64,000 nucleotides of DNA, taken from NCBI RefSeq assembly GCF_023703415.1, contig NZ_JAGMTU010000004.1, positions 372,001-436,000 of the forward strand, read 5' to 3'. The DNA comes from Microbacterium sp. USTB-Y. Lineage in GTDB: Bacteria; Actinomycetota; Actinomycetes; Actinomycetales; Microbacteriaceae. Positions 8,261-17,620 of the stretch are shown here, one piece after another. Position numbers and translations under genes: made by a program. The notes beneath the pieces were generated by a model that was not told the origin of the DNA, made no database searches, and worked only from the letters and a program-made list of their open reading frames with translations. Each line of letters starts with the position of its first letter. Position 1 is the stretch's first letter.

Positions 8261-9556
8261 TCAGTTCAGCGGCTTTACCTCGAGCGCCTCCGGAGCCTCG
8301 CCCGCGCGCACCGGAGCGAACCCGGTGTAGCCGTCGGCGGCGGCCCGCTCCAGCAGGGCCTTGAGGTTCTTCGTGCGCCGTTCCAGCCGCACCCGCGCTC
8401 CGCCGGCGATGAGGGCCGCCTTGTGGGCGACGAGCTCCGCCACCGGGACGTCGGCGTCGTGCACCAGCACCACCGCCTGCGCCGCCGCGTCGTCCGCCGA
8501 CTCGAGCAGGTCGACGATGCGCTCGAAGCCGATCGAGAAGCCGACCGCGGGCACCTGCTGGCCGAGGAAGCGTCCGATCATGCCGTCGTAGCGACCGCCG
8601 CCGCCCAGCGAATAGGAGACGGAGGGGTGTGCGAGCTCCATGATCGTGCCCGTGTAGTAGCCCATGCCGCGCACGAGGAACGGGTCGAACTGCAGCGGGA
8701 TCGGGTCGATCCCCTCCGCGGCGGGCCGCGCCGCGGCGACCGCCTCACCCAGTCCCACGAGGTGCGCGACGAGGTCGTCCGGGGCGTTCTCCGGCAGCGC
8801 CTTGCGGATCTGCCGCTCGCCGTAGGGGTTGTACTCGAGCGTCTGCGGACGGTGCAGGAACGCCTCGAAGGCTTCCACCGCCGCGGCGGTGGCGCCGCGC
8901 TCGCGCAGCTCGGCGACGATGCCGTCGGGGCCGATCTTGTCGAGCTTGTCGATCGTGATGAGCACGCCGGGGCGCTCGTCCTCCGCGAAGCCGAAGGCGT
9001 CCAGCATCCAGTCCAGCGCGCGGCGGTCGTTCACGCGCACCATGCCCCCGGTGAGACCGAGGGCGTCGATCGTGTCGAGCGACGCGACGATGAGCTCGGC
9101 CTCGGCGCGCGCCGAGTCGTCGCCGATGATGTCGATGTCGCACTGCACGAACTGGCGGTACCGGCCCTTCTGCGGGCGCTCGGCGCGCCACACCGGACCG
9201 ATCTGGATCGAGCGGAACACCCCGGGCAGCTGGCCGCGGTTCGTCGCGTAGAAGCGGGCGAGCGGCACGGTCAGGTCGTAGCGCAGACCGAGATCGCTGA
9301 GCGCGGCCGGATCCTCCGCCGCGGCGGTGATGGCCTCGGCGTCGAGACCGCGGCGCAGGATGTTGAAGGAGAGCTTCTCGTTGTCGCCGCCGATGCCGGC
9401 GTGCAGACGGTCGTACTCCTCGACGACGGGCGTCTCGATCTCGTCGAACCCGTGCGCGCGGTAGCGCTCGCGGATGACGGCGAGCACGCGCTCACGACGG
9501 GCCTTGTCGGCGGGGAGGAAGTCGCGCATCCCGCGCGGAGGATTGACCGTTGCCAC
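8261..9556 (-). CDS. hisS: histidyl-tRNA synthetase
   Basis: Charges tRNA-His in the cytoplasm; a class IIa aminoacyl-tRNA synthetase of 431 residues. Visible motifs are PRGMRDFLP at the N-terminus, motif 2 region RYRQFVQCDIDIIG, the histidine-specific LRYDLTVPLARFYA, and GGGRYDGMI before the C-terminal anticodon-binding domain (last ~90 residues). The start is GTG 9556 (ATVNPPRG), preceded by GGAAG at about 10 nt. It lies 65 nt upstream of the SGNH gene on the same strand and just downstream of mazG. Confidence 0.97.
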   Translation of the reverse strand: MATVNPPRGMRDFLPADKARRERVLAVIRERYRAHGFDEIETPVVEEYDRLHAGIGGDNEKLSFNILRRGLDAEAITAAAEDPAALSDLGLRYDLTVPLARFYATNRGQLPGVFRSIQIGPVWRAERPQKGRYRQFVQCDIDIIGDDSARAEAELIVASLDTIDALGLTGGMVRVNDRRALDWMLDAFGFAEDERPGVLITIDKLDKIGPDGIVAELRERGATAAAVEAFEAFLHRPQTLEYNPYGERQIRKALPENAPDDLVAHLVGLGEAVAAARPAAEGIDPIPLQFDPFLVRGMGYYTGTIMELAHPSVSYSLGGGGRYDGMIGRFLGQQVPAVGFSIGFERIVDLLESADDAAAQAVVLVHDADVPVAELVAHKAALIAGGARVRLERRTKNLKALLERAAADGYTGFAPVRAGEAPEALEVKPLN

Positions 9557-9577
9557 GGATCCATTCTTCCAGGTCCG

Positions 9578-10309
9578 TCAGGGCGTCTCCGATCCCTCCG
9601 CGGCGCGCACCTCGTCCTCGAGGATCCTGACCCGCTCCCGCAGGGCGCGCTCGGCGTCCCAGCCGTGCGCGCGGGCCGCCACGACCAGGTCCAGCAGCTG
9701 GTCGCCCAGCTCGGCTTCGCTGAGCGCAGCGGGCTCCGCAGGAGGCGCGGGCGTCGGACCGACGATCGCCGGCGGCGGGTCCTCCTGAGCCGGCGCGGAC
9801 GGCTCTTCGGCGACCTCCACGCCCGCCTTCGCCGCGCGGCCCAGGATCTTCTGCGCACGGGACAGCGCGGGCATCCCCGGCGGGATCCCGTCGAGCACGC
9901 TGCGGCGATCGCGCTTCTCGCCGGCCTTCGCGGCGTTCCAGTGCACGAGGACCTCCTCCGGCGTGCGCGCGATCGCGTCGCCGAACACGTGCGGGTGACG
10001 CCGGGTCATCTTCTCGGCGAGCGTCCGGGCCACATCGTCGATGTCGAACGGATCCTCCGGATCCTGCGCCGCGATCGCCGCATGGAACAGCACCTGCCAG
10101 AGCAGGTCGCCGAGCTCCTCGCGGAGCTCCGCGCGGTCGTCCCGCTCCACGGCGTCGATGAGCTCCGCCGACTCCTCCACGAGGTACGGCACGAGCTCCC
10201 GGTGCGTCATGGCCTGCGACCAGACGCACCTTTCCCGCACCTGCCGCATGACCTCGGCGGCGGCGCGGAGCGGATCGGCCTGCTGCGGGAAGTCGGGGTC
10301 AGCGCTCAC
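9578..10309 (-). CDS. mazG: MazG-family nucleoside triphosphate pyrophosphohydrolase
   Basis: House-cleaning enzyme that hydrolyses NTPs to NMP and pyrophosphate; 243 residues. The N-terminal MazG domain is intact: EESAELIDAV and EELGDLLWQV supply the EExxE and ExxD magnesium-binding acids, followed by KMTRRHPHVFGD. A Pro/Ala-rich linker (about residues 155-190) leads to a second, reduced MazG repeat (LSEAELGDQLLDLV) without the first acidic pair. The start is GTG, overlapping the 3' end of nhaA by 11 nt, so nhaA, mazG and hisS are probably co-transcribed. Confidence 0.92.
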   Translation of the reverse strand: MSADPDFPQQADPLRAAAEVMRQVRERCVWSQAMTHRELVPYLVEESAELIDAVERDDRAELREELGDLLWQVLFHAAIAAQDPEDPFDIDDVARTLAEKMTRRHPHVFGDAIARTPEEVLVHWNAAKAGEKRDRRSVLDGIPPGMPALSRAQKILGRAAKAGVEVAEEPSAPAQEDPPPAIVGPTPAPPAEPAALSEAELGDQLLDLVVAARAHGWDAERALRERVRILEDEVRAAEGSETP

Positions 10310-11513
10310 TCCAGGGCTCCTCTTCGTCGTCCTCGTCCTGCTCCTCCTCGGCGTCGCCGGCGGCCCGGTGCGCCCTCGCGCGCCACGACACCAGCACCGC
10401 GGCGATCACCAGCGCGATCACGGATCCGAGCAGCACGGCGAGGATCGCCTCGTCGCGCACATCGGGGTGCGCCGCGAAGGCGAGATTGGCGAGCAGCAGC
10501 GAGACCGTGAACCCGATGCCGCCGAGCGCTCCGGCCGCGAGCAGATCCGGGAAGCGGATCGCGGGCGGGGTCCCGGGCGGACGGATCCGCTGGGCGACGA
10601 GACCGAACAGCGAGACGCCGAGCAGCTTGCCCACCGGCAGCGCGACCAGGATCGCGAAGAACGCCGGGGACAGCGCCTCCACCGGGACCTGCGGGATCAC
10701 CACGAACGCCGCCACGAACGCGAACAGCGGCAGCACGAGCCCGTTCACCCACGGCTCCAGGACGTGCCGGGTGCGATCCGAGGCGCGGGGCGCCATCACG
10801 AGGCCGAGCATGACGCCGGCGATCGTGGCGTGCACGCCGGAGGCGGCGAACAGCCCCCACGCGACGATCCCGACGACCACCATGAGGACGATCAGCACCG
10901 GCCGCGACCACCCGTCCCGCCGCAGCAGGCGGCTCAGCACCGCGAACACGACGACCGCGACGAGCCCCAGCGCCAGCAGCACGAGGTCCAGGCCGTGCGC
11001 GAACAGCACCGCGATGAAGACGATCCCGACGATGTCGTCGAGGATGGCGAGCGCGAGCAGGAAGGCCCGCACGGCCGACGGCAGTCCTCGCCCGAAGACG
11101 GCGAGCACCCCGAGGGCGAAGGCGATGTCGGTCGCGGTGGGGATGGGCCACCCAGTGGCGCTCGGCCCGCTGCCCGCGATGAGCAGGTACAGCGCGATGG
11201 GCACGAGGATCCCGCCGGCCGCGGCGATCGCCGGCTGGATCGCGGCGCGCAGGCTGTTGAGCTCGCCGCGGGTGAGCTCGTACTGCAGCTCGAGCGCGAC
11301 GACGAAGAAGAAGATCGCGAGCACCCCGTCGGACACCCAGTGCGCGACGGACAGATCGAGCCCGGTACCGGGCACGGCCAGGTGCGCATCGAGGATCCCG
11401 GCGACCGTGTCGTGCGTCGGGAGGTTGGCCAGCAGCAGCCCGAGGCCCGCGGACGCGAGCAGCAGGATCGCAGGGAACTGGGCGGATCTCAGAAGGCGGC
11501 TCGAGCGACTCAT
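10299..11513 (-). CDS. nhaA: Na+/H+ antiporter NhaA
   Basis: Membrane antiporter for sodium and pH homeostasis, 404 residues with about 12 helices. Family motifs include FFFVVALELQYELTRGEL, then GWPIPTATDIAFALGVLA, whose Asp corresponds to E. coli NhaA Asp133, and LLALAILDDIVGI, with the essential Asp pair (163/164 in E. coli). The C-terminus ends in an acidic tail (EEEQDEDDEEE). Start ATG 11513 has GGTGG about 8 nt upstream; an in-frame GTG 11522 is less likely. Divergent from ppc across about 120 nt. Confidence 0.95.
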   Translation of the reverse strand: MSRSSRLLRSAQFPAILLLASAGLGLLLANLPTHDTVAGILDAHLAVPGTGLDLSVAHWVSDGVLAIFFFVVALELQYELTRGELNSLRAAIQPAIAAAGGILVPIALYLLIAGSGPSATGWPIPTATDIAFALGVLAVFGRGLPSAVRAFLLALAILDDIVGIVFIAVLFAHGLDLVLLALGLVAVVVFAVLSRLLRRDGWSRPVLIVLMVVVGIVAWGLFAASGVHATIAGVMLGLVMAPRASDRTRHVLEPWVNGLVLPLFAFVAAFVVIPQVPVEALSPAFFAILVALPVGKLLGVSLFGLVAQRIRPPGTPPAIRFPDLLAAGALGGIGFTVSLLLANLAFAAHPDVRDEAILAVLLGSVIALVIAAVLVSWRARAHRAAGDAEEEQDEDDEEEPWSER

Positions 11514-11622
11514 CCGTTCCACCGTATCGCGCCCGCCGTGCCGTCACGAGGGAGAGAGGAGACGGATGGCATACCTCTCGGCGCGCACCGTCACGCTGGT
11601 CTCCGGGCGCGCCGCGTCGGTT

Positions 11623-11628
11623 TACGCT
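11623..11628 (+). promoter_or_regulatory. -10 box of ppc, probably leaderless
   Basis: TACGCT, then 6 nt (CGAACC), then GTG 11635, the start expected from family length. A competing in-frame ATG at 11566 has the purine-rich GGGAGAGAGGAGAC before it, so the start is not settled. Confidence 0.5.
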
Positions 11629-11634
11629 CGAACC

Positions 11635-14346
11635 GTGACCCCCGACACAACCCATACCGAAGCCATCCGCATCGCCATGCGGTTCGAGGCAGGGCGCGAG
11701 CTGCCCGAGGTGATGCGCGCGGACGTGCGCATGCTCGGAGCACTGCTCGGCCAGGTCCTGCGCGAGTCCGGCGGCGACGACCTGTTCGACGACGTCGAGC
11801 GCCTGCGCCAGGCGACCATCGAGGCCTACACCGACGAGTCGGCCGAAGCCTTCGACCGCGCCACCCGCATCGCCGAGGAGTTCTCGGTGCAGCGGGCCGA
11901 CGAGGTCGCCCGCGCCTTCACCGCCTACTTCCACCTCGTGAACCTCGCCGAGGAGCACCAGCGCGTGCGCGTGCTTCGCGAGCGCGGCGACGACCCCACA
12001 ACGGGCTCGGGCAACGGCGCGAGGACCGACACGGTGGCGGGTGCCTTCGCGCAGCTGACCGCCGAGGTCGGCGAGGAGGAGGCGCGCCGCCGCCTCGGCG
12101 CGCTGCGCTTCCACCCGGTGTTCACCGCCCACCCGACCGAGGCGCGTCGCCGCGCGGTGTCGTCGAGCATCCGGCGCCTCGCCGACCTGCTCAGCGCGCA
12201 CGATGCCGCGGCCCCCGGAAGCGCCGATGCGCACCGCGCCCGCCGGCGCATGCTCGAGGAGGTCGACACGCTCTGGCGCACGGCTCCGCTGCGCGCGCAG
12301 AAGCCGGAGCCCACCGACGAGGTGCGCACCGTGATGAGCGTGTTCGACGAGACGCTGTTCACGACGGTGCCGCACGTGTATCGCCGCATCGACGACGTGC
12401 TCCGCGGCGAGGAGTCGGGCTCGACGGCGCCGATCGTCCCCGCGTTCGTGCGCATCGGCACGTGGGTCGGCGGCGACCGCGACGGCAACCCGTTCGTGAC
12501 CGCCGCGGTCACCCGTGAGGCGGCGGCCATCGCCGCGGACCACGTGCTGCGCGGTCTCGAGCGCTCTCTGGAGCGGATCGGCCGCACCCTCACGCTCGAT
12601 GCCGAGGGCACGCCCGCGTCCGCCGAGGCGACCGCCCTGTGGGAGGCGCTGCAGGACGCGCACCCCGAGGTCGCCCGGGAGGTCGCCACCCGCTCCCCCG
12701 GCGAGCCGCACCGCCGGATCCTCCTGCTGCTCGCCCATCGCGTGGAGGCCACCCGCCTCGGCGACGAGGGCGCCTACACGGATCCCGAGCAGCTGCTCGC
12801 CGACCTGCGCGTCGTGCAGACGTCGCTGGAGGGCGCCGGCGCGCACCGGCATGCGTTCGGCGGCGTGCAGCACCTCATCTGGCAGGTGCAGACCTACGGC
12901 TTCCACCTCGCCGAGCTGGAGGTGCGCCAGCACTCCCAGGTGCACGCCAAGGCCCTCGCCGAGCTCGACGCCGCGGCGGGCGGATCCGACGGTTCCATCA
13001 GCGCGCAGACCGAGGAGGTGCTCGCGGTCTTCCGCACGGTCCGCAAGATCCAGCGCACCTACGGACCGCGGGCCGCGGGACGCTACGTCGTGTCCTTCAC
13101 CCAGTCGGCCGACGACCTCGCGAACGTGCACCGCCTGGCCGCATACGCCTGCGGCGACGACCTGCCGGTGCTCGACGTGGTCCCGCTGTTCGAGACCTTC
13201 GCCGATCTGCAGGCCGCCCCGGGGATCCTCGCCGAGATCGTCGCGCACCCGGCCTTCGCCGCACGGCTGGCGGCGACCGGCCGACGGCTCGAGGTCATGC
13301 TCGGCTACTCCGACTCATCGAAGGACGTCGGGCCGGTCGCTGCGAACCTCGCCCTCTACGAGGCGCAGGCCGAGATCGCCGCCTGGGCGCAGCGCGAGGG
13401 AATCGAGCTCACGCTGTTCCACGGCCGCGGCGGCGCGCTCGGACGCGGCGGAGGGCCGGCGAACTCCGCCATCCTCGCGCAGCCCCCGCACTCGGTCGAC
13501 GGCCGGTTCAAGCTCACCGAGCAGGGCGAGGTCATCTTCGCGCGCTACGGTGAGCCAGCGATCGCGATGCGGCACATCGACCAGGTGACGGCCGCGACGC
13601 TGCTGGCGTCGTCGCCGGGCGTCGAGCAGCGCAACAGCGCGGCCGCGGCCAGGTTCGCCGAGGTGGCGGGCACGATGGACCGCGCCTCCCGGGAGCGCTT
13701 CTTCTCCCTCGTGAAGGCGCCGGGGTTCGCCCCCTGGTTCGCCACGGTCACGCCGATGGAGGAGATCGGGCTGCTGGCGCTCGGATCCCGGCCGGCGCGC
13801 CGCGGGCTGTCCGTCGAATCGCTCGAGGATCTCCGCGCCATCCCGTGGGTGTTCGCCTGGACCCAGGCGCGGATCAACCTGGCCGGCTGGTTCGGCCTCG
13901 GCACGGCGCTCGAAGCGGTGGGCGACGAGGACCTGCTGCGCACGGCCTATCAGGAGTGGCCGCTGCTGCGCACGATGGTCGACAACGTCGCGATGAGCCT
14001 GGCGAAGACGGATCCGCGCATCGCACGCCGCTATCTCGGCCTCGGCGACCGCGACGATCTCGCCGCCCTCGTGCTCGAGGAGATGGAGCTGACCCGGTCC
14101 TGGGTGATCCGGCTCACCGGCGGCGAGCGCCTGCTGGAGAACAAGCCGATCCTGCAGCGCGCGGTCGCCATGCGCAGCCCGTATGTCGACGCGCTGTCGC
14201 TGCTGCAGCTGCGCGCACTGCGCGCCCTCCGCGCCGGAGAGACGGCCGCTGAGGGTCTCGAAGGGCCCGCACCGGACCCCGAACTGCAGCGCCTGCTGCT
14301 GCTCTCGGTCAGCGGCGTCGCCGCCGGCCTGCAGAACACAGGCTGA
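11635..14346 (+). CDS. ppc: phosphoenolpyruvate carboxylase
   Basis: Anaplerotic enzyme turning PEP and bicarbonate into oxaloacetate; 903 residues from GTG 11635. All signatures are present: VFTAHPTEARRR (catalytic His loop), GYSDSSKDVG (PEP binding), FHGRGGALGRGGGP (flexible catalytic loop) and the C-terminal QNTG tail used in feedback control. The start at 11635 matches the usual N-terminus (ELPEVMRADVRMLGALLGQ begins near residue 20) and has a TACGCT box 6 nt before it. ATG 11566 would add 23 residues and has a good ribosome binding site, so it remains an alternative. Confidence 0.96.
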   Translation: MTPDTTHTEAIRIAMRFEAGRELPEVMRADVRMLGALLGQVLRESGGDDLFDDVERLRQATIEAYTDESAEAFDRATRIAEEFSVQRADEVARAFTAYFHLVNLAEEHQRVRVLRERGDDPTTGSGNGARTDTVAGAFAQLTAEVGEEEARRRLGALRFHPVFTAHPTEARRRAVSSSIRRLADLLSAHDAAAPGSADAHRARRRMLEEVDTLWRTAPLRAQKPEPTDEVRTVMSVFDETLFTTVPHVYRRIDDVLRGEESGSTAPIVPAFVRIGTWVGGDRDGNPFVTAAVTREAAAIAADHVLRGLERSLERIGRTLTLDAEGTPASAEATALWEALQDAHPEVAREVATRSPGEPHRRILLLLAHRVEATRLGDEGAYTDPEQLLADLRVVQTSLEGAGAHRHAFGGVQHLIWQVQTYGFHLAELEVRQHSQVHAKALAELDAAAGGSDGSISAQTEEVLAVFRTVRKIQRTYGPRAAGRYVVSFTQSADDLANVHRLAAYACGDDLPVLDVVPLFETFADLQAAPGILAEIVAHPAFAARLAATGRRLEVMLGYSDSSKDVGPVAANLALYEAQAEIAAWAQREGIELTLFHGRGGALGRGGGPANSAILAQPPHSVDGRFKLTEQGEVIFARYGEPAIAMRHIDQVTAATLLASSPGVEQRNSAAAARFAEVAGTMDRASRERFFSLVKAPGFAPWFATVTPMEEIGLLALGSRPARRGLSVESLEDLRAIPWVFAWTQARINLAGWFGLGTALEAVGDEDLLRTAYQEWPLLRTMVDNVAMSLAKTDPRIARRYLGLGDRDDLAALVLEEMELTRSWVIRLTGGERLLENKPILQRAVAMRSPYVDALSLLQLRALRALRAGETAAEGLEGPAPDPELQRLLLLSVSGVAAGLQNTG

Positions 14347-14362
14347 TCAGAGGCGATTTCTT

Positions 14363-15883
<1,521 letters not shown>

Positions 15884-15902
15884 GCCGGATCCGCTCCCAC
15901 GC

Positions 15903-15939
15903 CGAAGCGCCGGTCCCGTTCCCCGGGGCCGGCGCTTCG
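15903..15939. terminator. bidirectional terminator hairpin between gdhA and the APC permease
   Basis: Perfect 11-bp arms CGAAGCGCCGG and CCGGCGCTTCG around a 15-nt loop, lying in the 67-nt gap between two convergent genes. Confidence 0.7.
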
Positions 15940-15950
15940 CGATTCCGGGG

Positions 15951-17423
15951 CTAGCGCGCTCCGGTCGGATCCCGTTCGTCGTCGAGGTCGTCGTCGAGCG
16001 GGCGCTGCGGCGCCGGCACGGGCAGCTTGTTGAACCCGGTGACCGCCTCGTTCTCGTCGAAGGAGGCGACCTTGCGACGGAACCCGCGCGTCAGCACCAG
16101 CAGGTAGAGCAGTCCGATGACCGCCCAGACCGTGCCTCCGATGAGGGCGTCCTGGTGCAGGTTGGCCCAGAGCAGGCCGGTGAGCAGCATGCCGATCGCG
16201 GGCATCACGATGTAGCGGAAGATGTCGCCGGGAGTCTTGCGCCGCCCCTTGCGGACCGCGAACCAGGCGATCACCGACACGTTCACGAACGTGAACGCGA
16301 TGAGCGCGCCGAAGTTGATCCAGGCCGCGATGAGCTCCAGCGTGAACGGGATCGCGAGCAGGCAGATCGCGCCGACGAGGACGATGTTGAACGTCGGGGT
16401 GTGCGTGCGCGGGTTGATGTAGCCGAACACCTTCTTGGGCAGCACGTTGTTGCGCCCCATGACGAGCAGCATGCGCGAGACCGAGGCGTGCGAGGCGAGG
16501 CCCGAGGCGAGCGTCGCGCAGAAGCCCGCCGCGGTGAGGACGGCGCGCAGCACGTCGCCGCCGACGAGGTGGCCGATGATCGGCAGCGTGGAGTCCTCGA
16601 CGTACTGCATGTCGCCGCCCGGCGCGAACTCGTTCCAGTCCGGGAACCGCAGCTGCGTGAAGTAGGCGGCGACGAGGAAGATCGCCCCGCCCAGGATCAC
16701 CGTGAGCAGGATCGCCCTCGGCATGATCTTCGGGTCCTTGGCCTCCTCGGCGTACATCGTCACGGCGTCGAATCCGATGAACGAGAAGCACACGATCGTC
16801 GCGCCCATGAGCACGGCGCCCATGGTGACTCCGTCGTGCAGGAAGGGGGCGACGGACGCGACCGTACCGGCGCCGTGCCCCTGCGCGAGCTGCGCGATGA
16901 CCATCACCACGAACACCGCCATGACGATGATCGAGAACACCAGGAGGACCATGTTCGCGTTCGACGTGCCGCGCATCGTCAGGTAGATGATCGCCGTCAC
17001 CAGGACGCAGTAGATCACGACCCAGATCCAGCCGGGGATGTCGGGGAAGAGCGCCTCGAGGTAGCTCCGGATGATGAGGCAGTTCACCATCGGGAGCAGC
17101 ACGTAGTCGATGAGGGACGTCCAGCCGACCATGAAGCCGAGGTTCGGGTGGATCGACTCGCGGACGTACGTGTACGCGGATCCCGCGCTCGGGATCGCAC
17201 TCGCGATCTTGCCGTAGCTGATCGCGGTGAACACCATCACGACGAGGGCGACCAGGTACGCCGCGGGCACGGCGTTCGCGGTGTCGCGGCCGACCATGCC
17301 GAAGGTGTCGAACACGACCGTCGGGGTCATGTACCCGAGGCCGAGGCCGACGATGGCCCAGAGGCCGAGGTTCCGCTTCAGCGTCCCGCCGCCCTGCGCG
17401 AGCGGCTTGGTCTTCATCGACAT
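15951..17423 (-). CDS. APC-superfamily amino-acid permease
   Basis: A 490-residue transporter with about 12-13 helices and soluble ends. The first helix reads GLGYMTPTVVFDTFGMV, a variant of the usual GxxIGxG motif seen in one branch of the family; SAGSAYTYVRESI and FSFIGFDAVTMYAEEAKDP are typical APC segments. The start ATG 17423 has GAGGAGG 4 nt upstream and is clearly preferred to the longer frame. It follows the kinase/aminotransferase fusion gene on the same strand after a gap of 197 nt, which suggests it imports an amine or amino acid processed by that enzyme. Confidence 0.88.
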   Translation of the reverse strand: MSMKTKPLAQGGGTLKRNLGLWAIVGLGLGYMTPTVVFDTFGMVGRDTANAVPAAYLVALVVMVFTAISYGKIASAIPSAGSAYTYVRESIHPNLGFMVGWTSLIDYVLLPMVNCLIIRSYLEALFPDIPGWIWVVIYCVLVTAIIYLTMRGTSNANMVLLVFSIIVMAVFVVMVIAQLAQGHGAGTVASVAPFLHDGVTMGAVLMGATIVCFSFIGFDAVTMYAEEAKDPKIMPRAILLTVILGGAIFLVAAYFTQLRFPDWNEFAPGGDMQYVEDSTLPIIGHLVGGDVLRAVLTAAGFCATLASGLASHASVSRMLLVMGRNNVLPKKVFGYINPRTHTPTFNIVLVGAICLLAIPFTLELIAAWINFGALIAFTFVNVSVIAWFAVRKGRRKTPGDIFRYIVMPAIGMLLTGLLWANLHQDALIGGTVWAVIGLLYLLVLTRGFRRKVASFDENEAVTGFNKLPVPAPQRPLDDDLDDERDPTGAR

Positions 17424-17497
17424 GCATCCTCCTCTGGATCTGCGGACCCGCCGGCGGCGTTCGGGCGCCGGGCGGATGCTCGCTGCGCAGCGCTGCG

Positions 17498-17519
17498 CAA
17501 TCGATTGGAGAACATTATG
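17498..17519 (-). promoter_or_regulatory. possible promoter/operator of the APC permease
   Basis: The 10-bp palindrome CAATCGATTG lies next to a minus-strand CATAAT (-10-like) about 90 nt before the permease start. The AT content is unusual for the region. No regulator can be assigned. Confidence 0.3.
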
Positions 17520-17620
17520 CCGGTCGAGCGGATCCCTCGCGACCATCGATTCTCACGAGGGATTCCGCACCGGATCCTGAAATCCGCATCGATATCCGTA
17601 GATCGGGTCGTCGGCTCCGC

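Noticed and set aside
11566..11634. Alternative ppc start at ATG 11566 with a strong purine-rich ribosome binding site
   Set aside because: It would add 23 residues before the conserved N-terminus and ignores the TACGCT box placed 6 nt before GTG 11635; kept only as an alternative.
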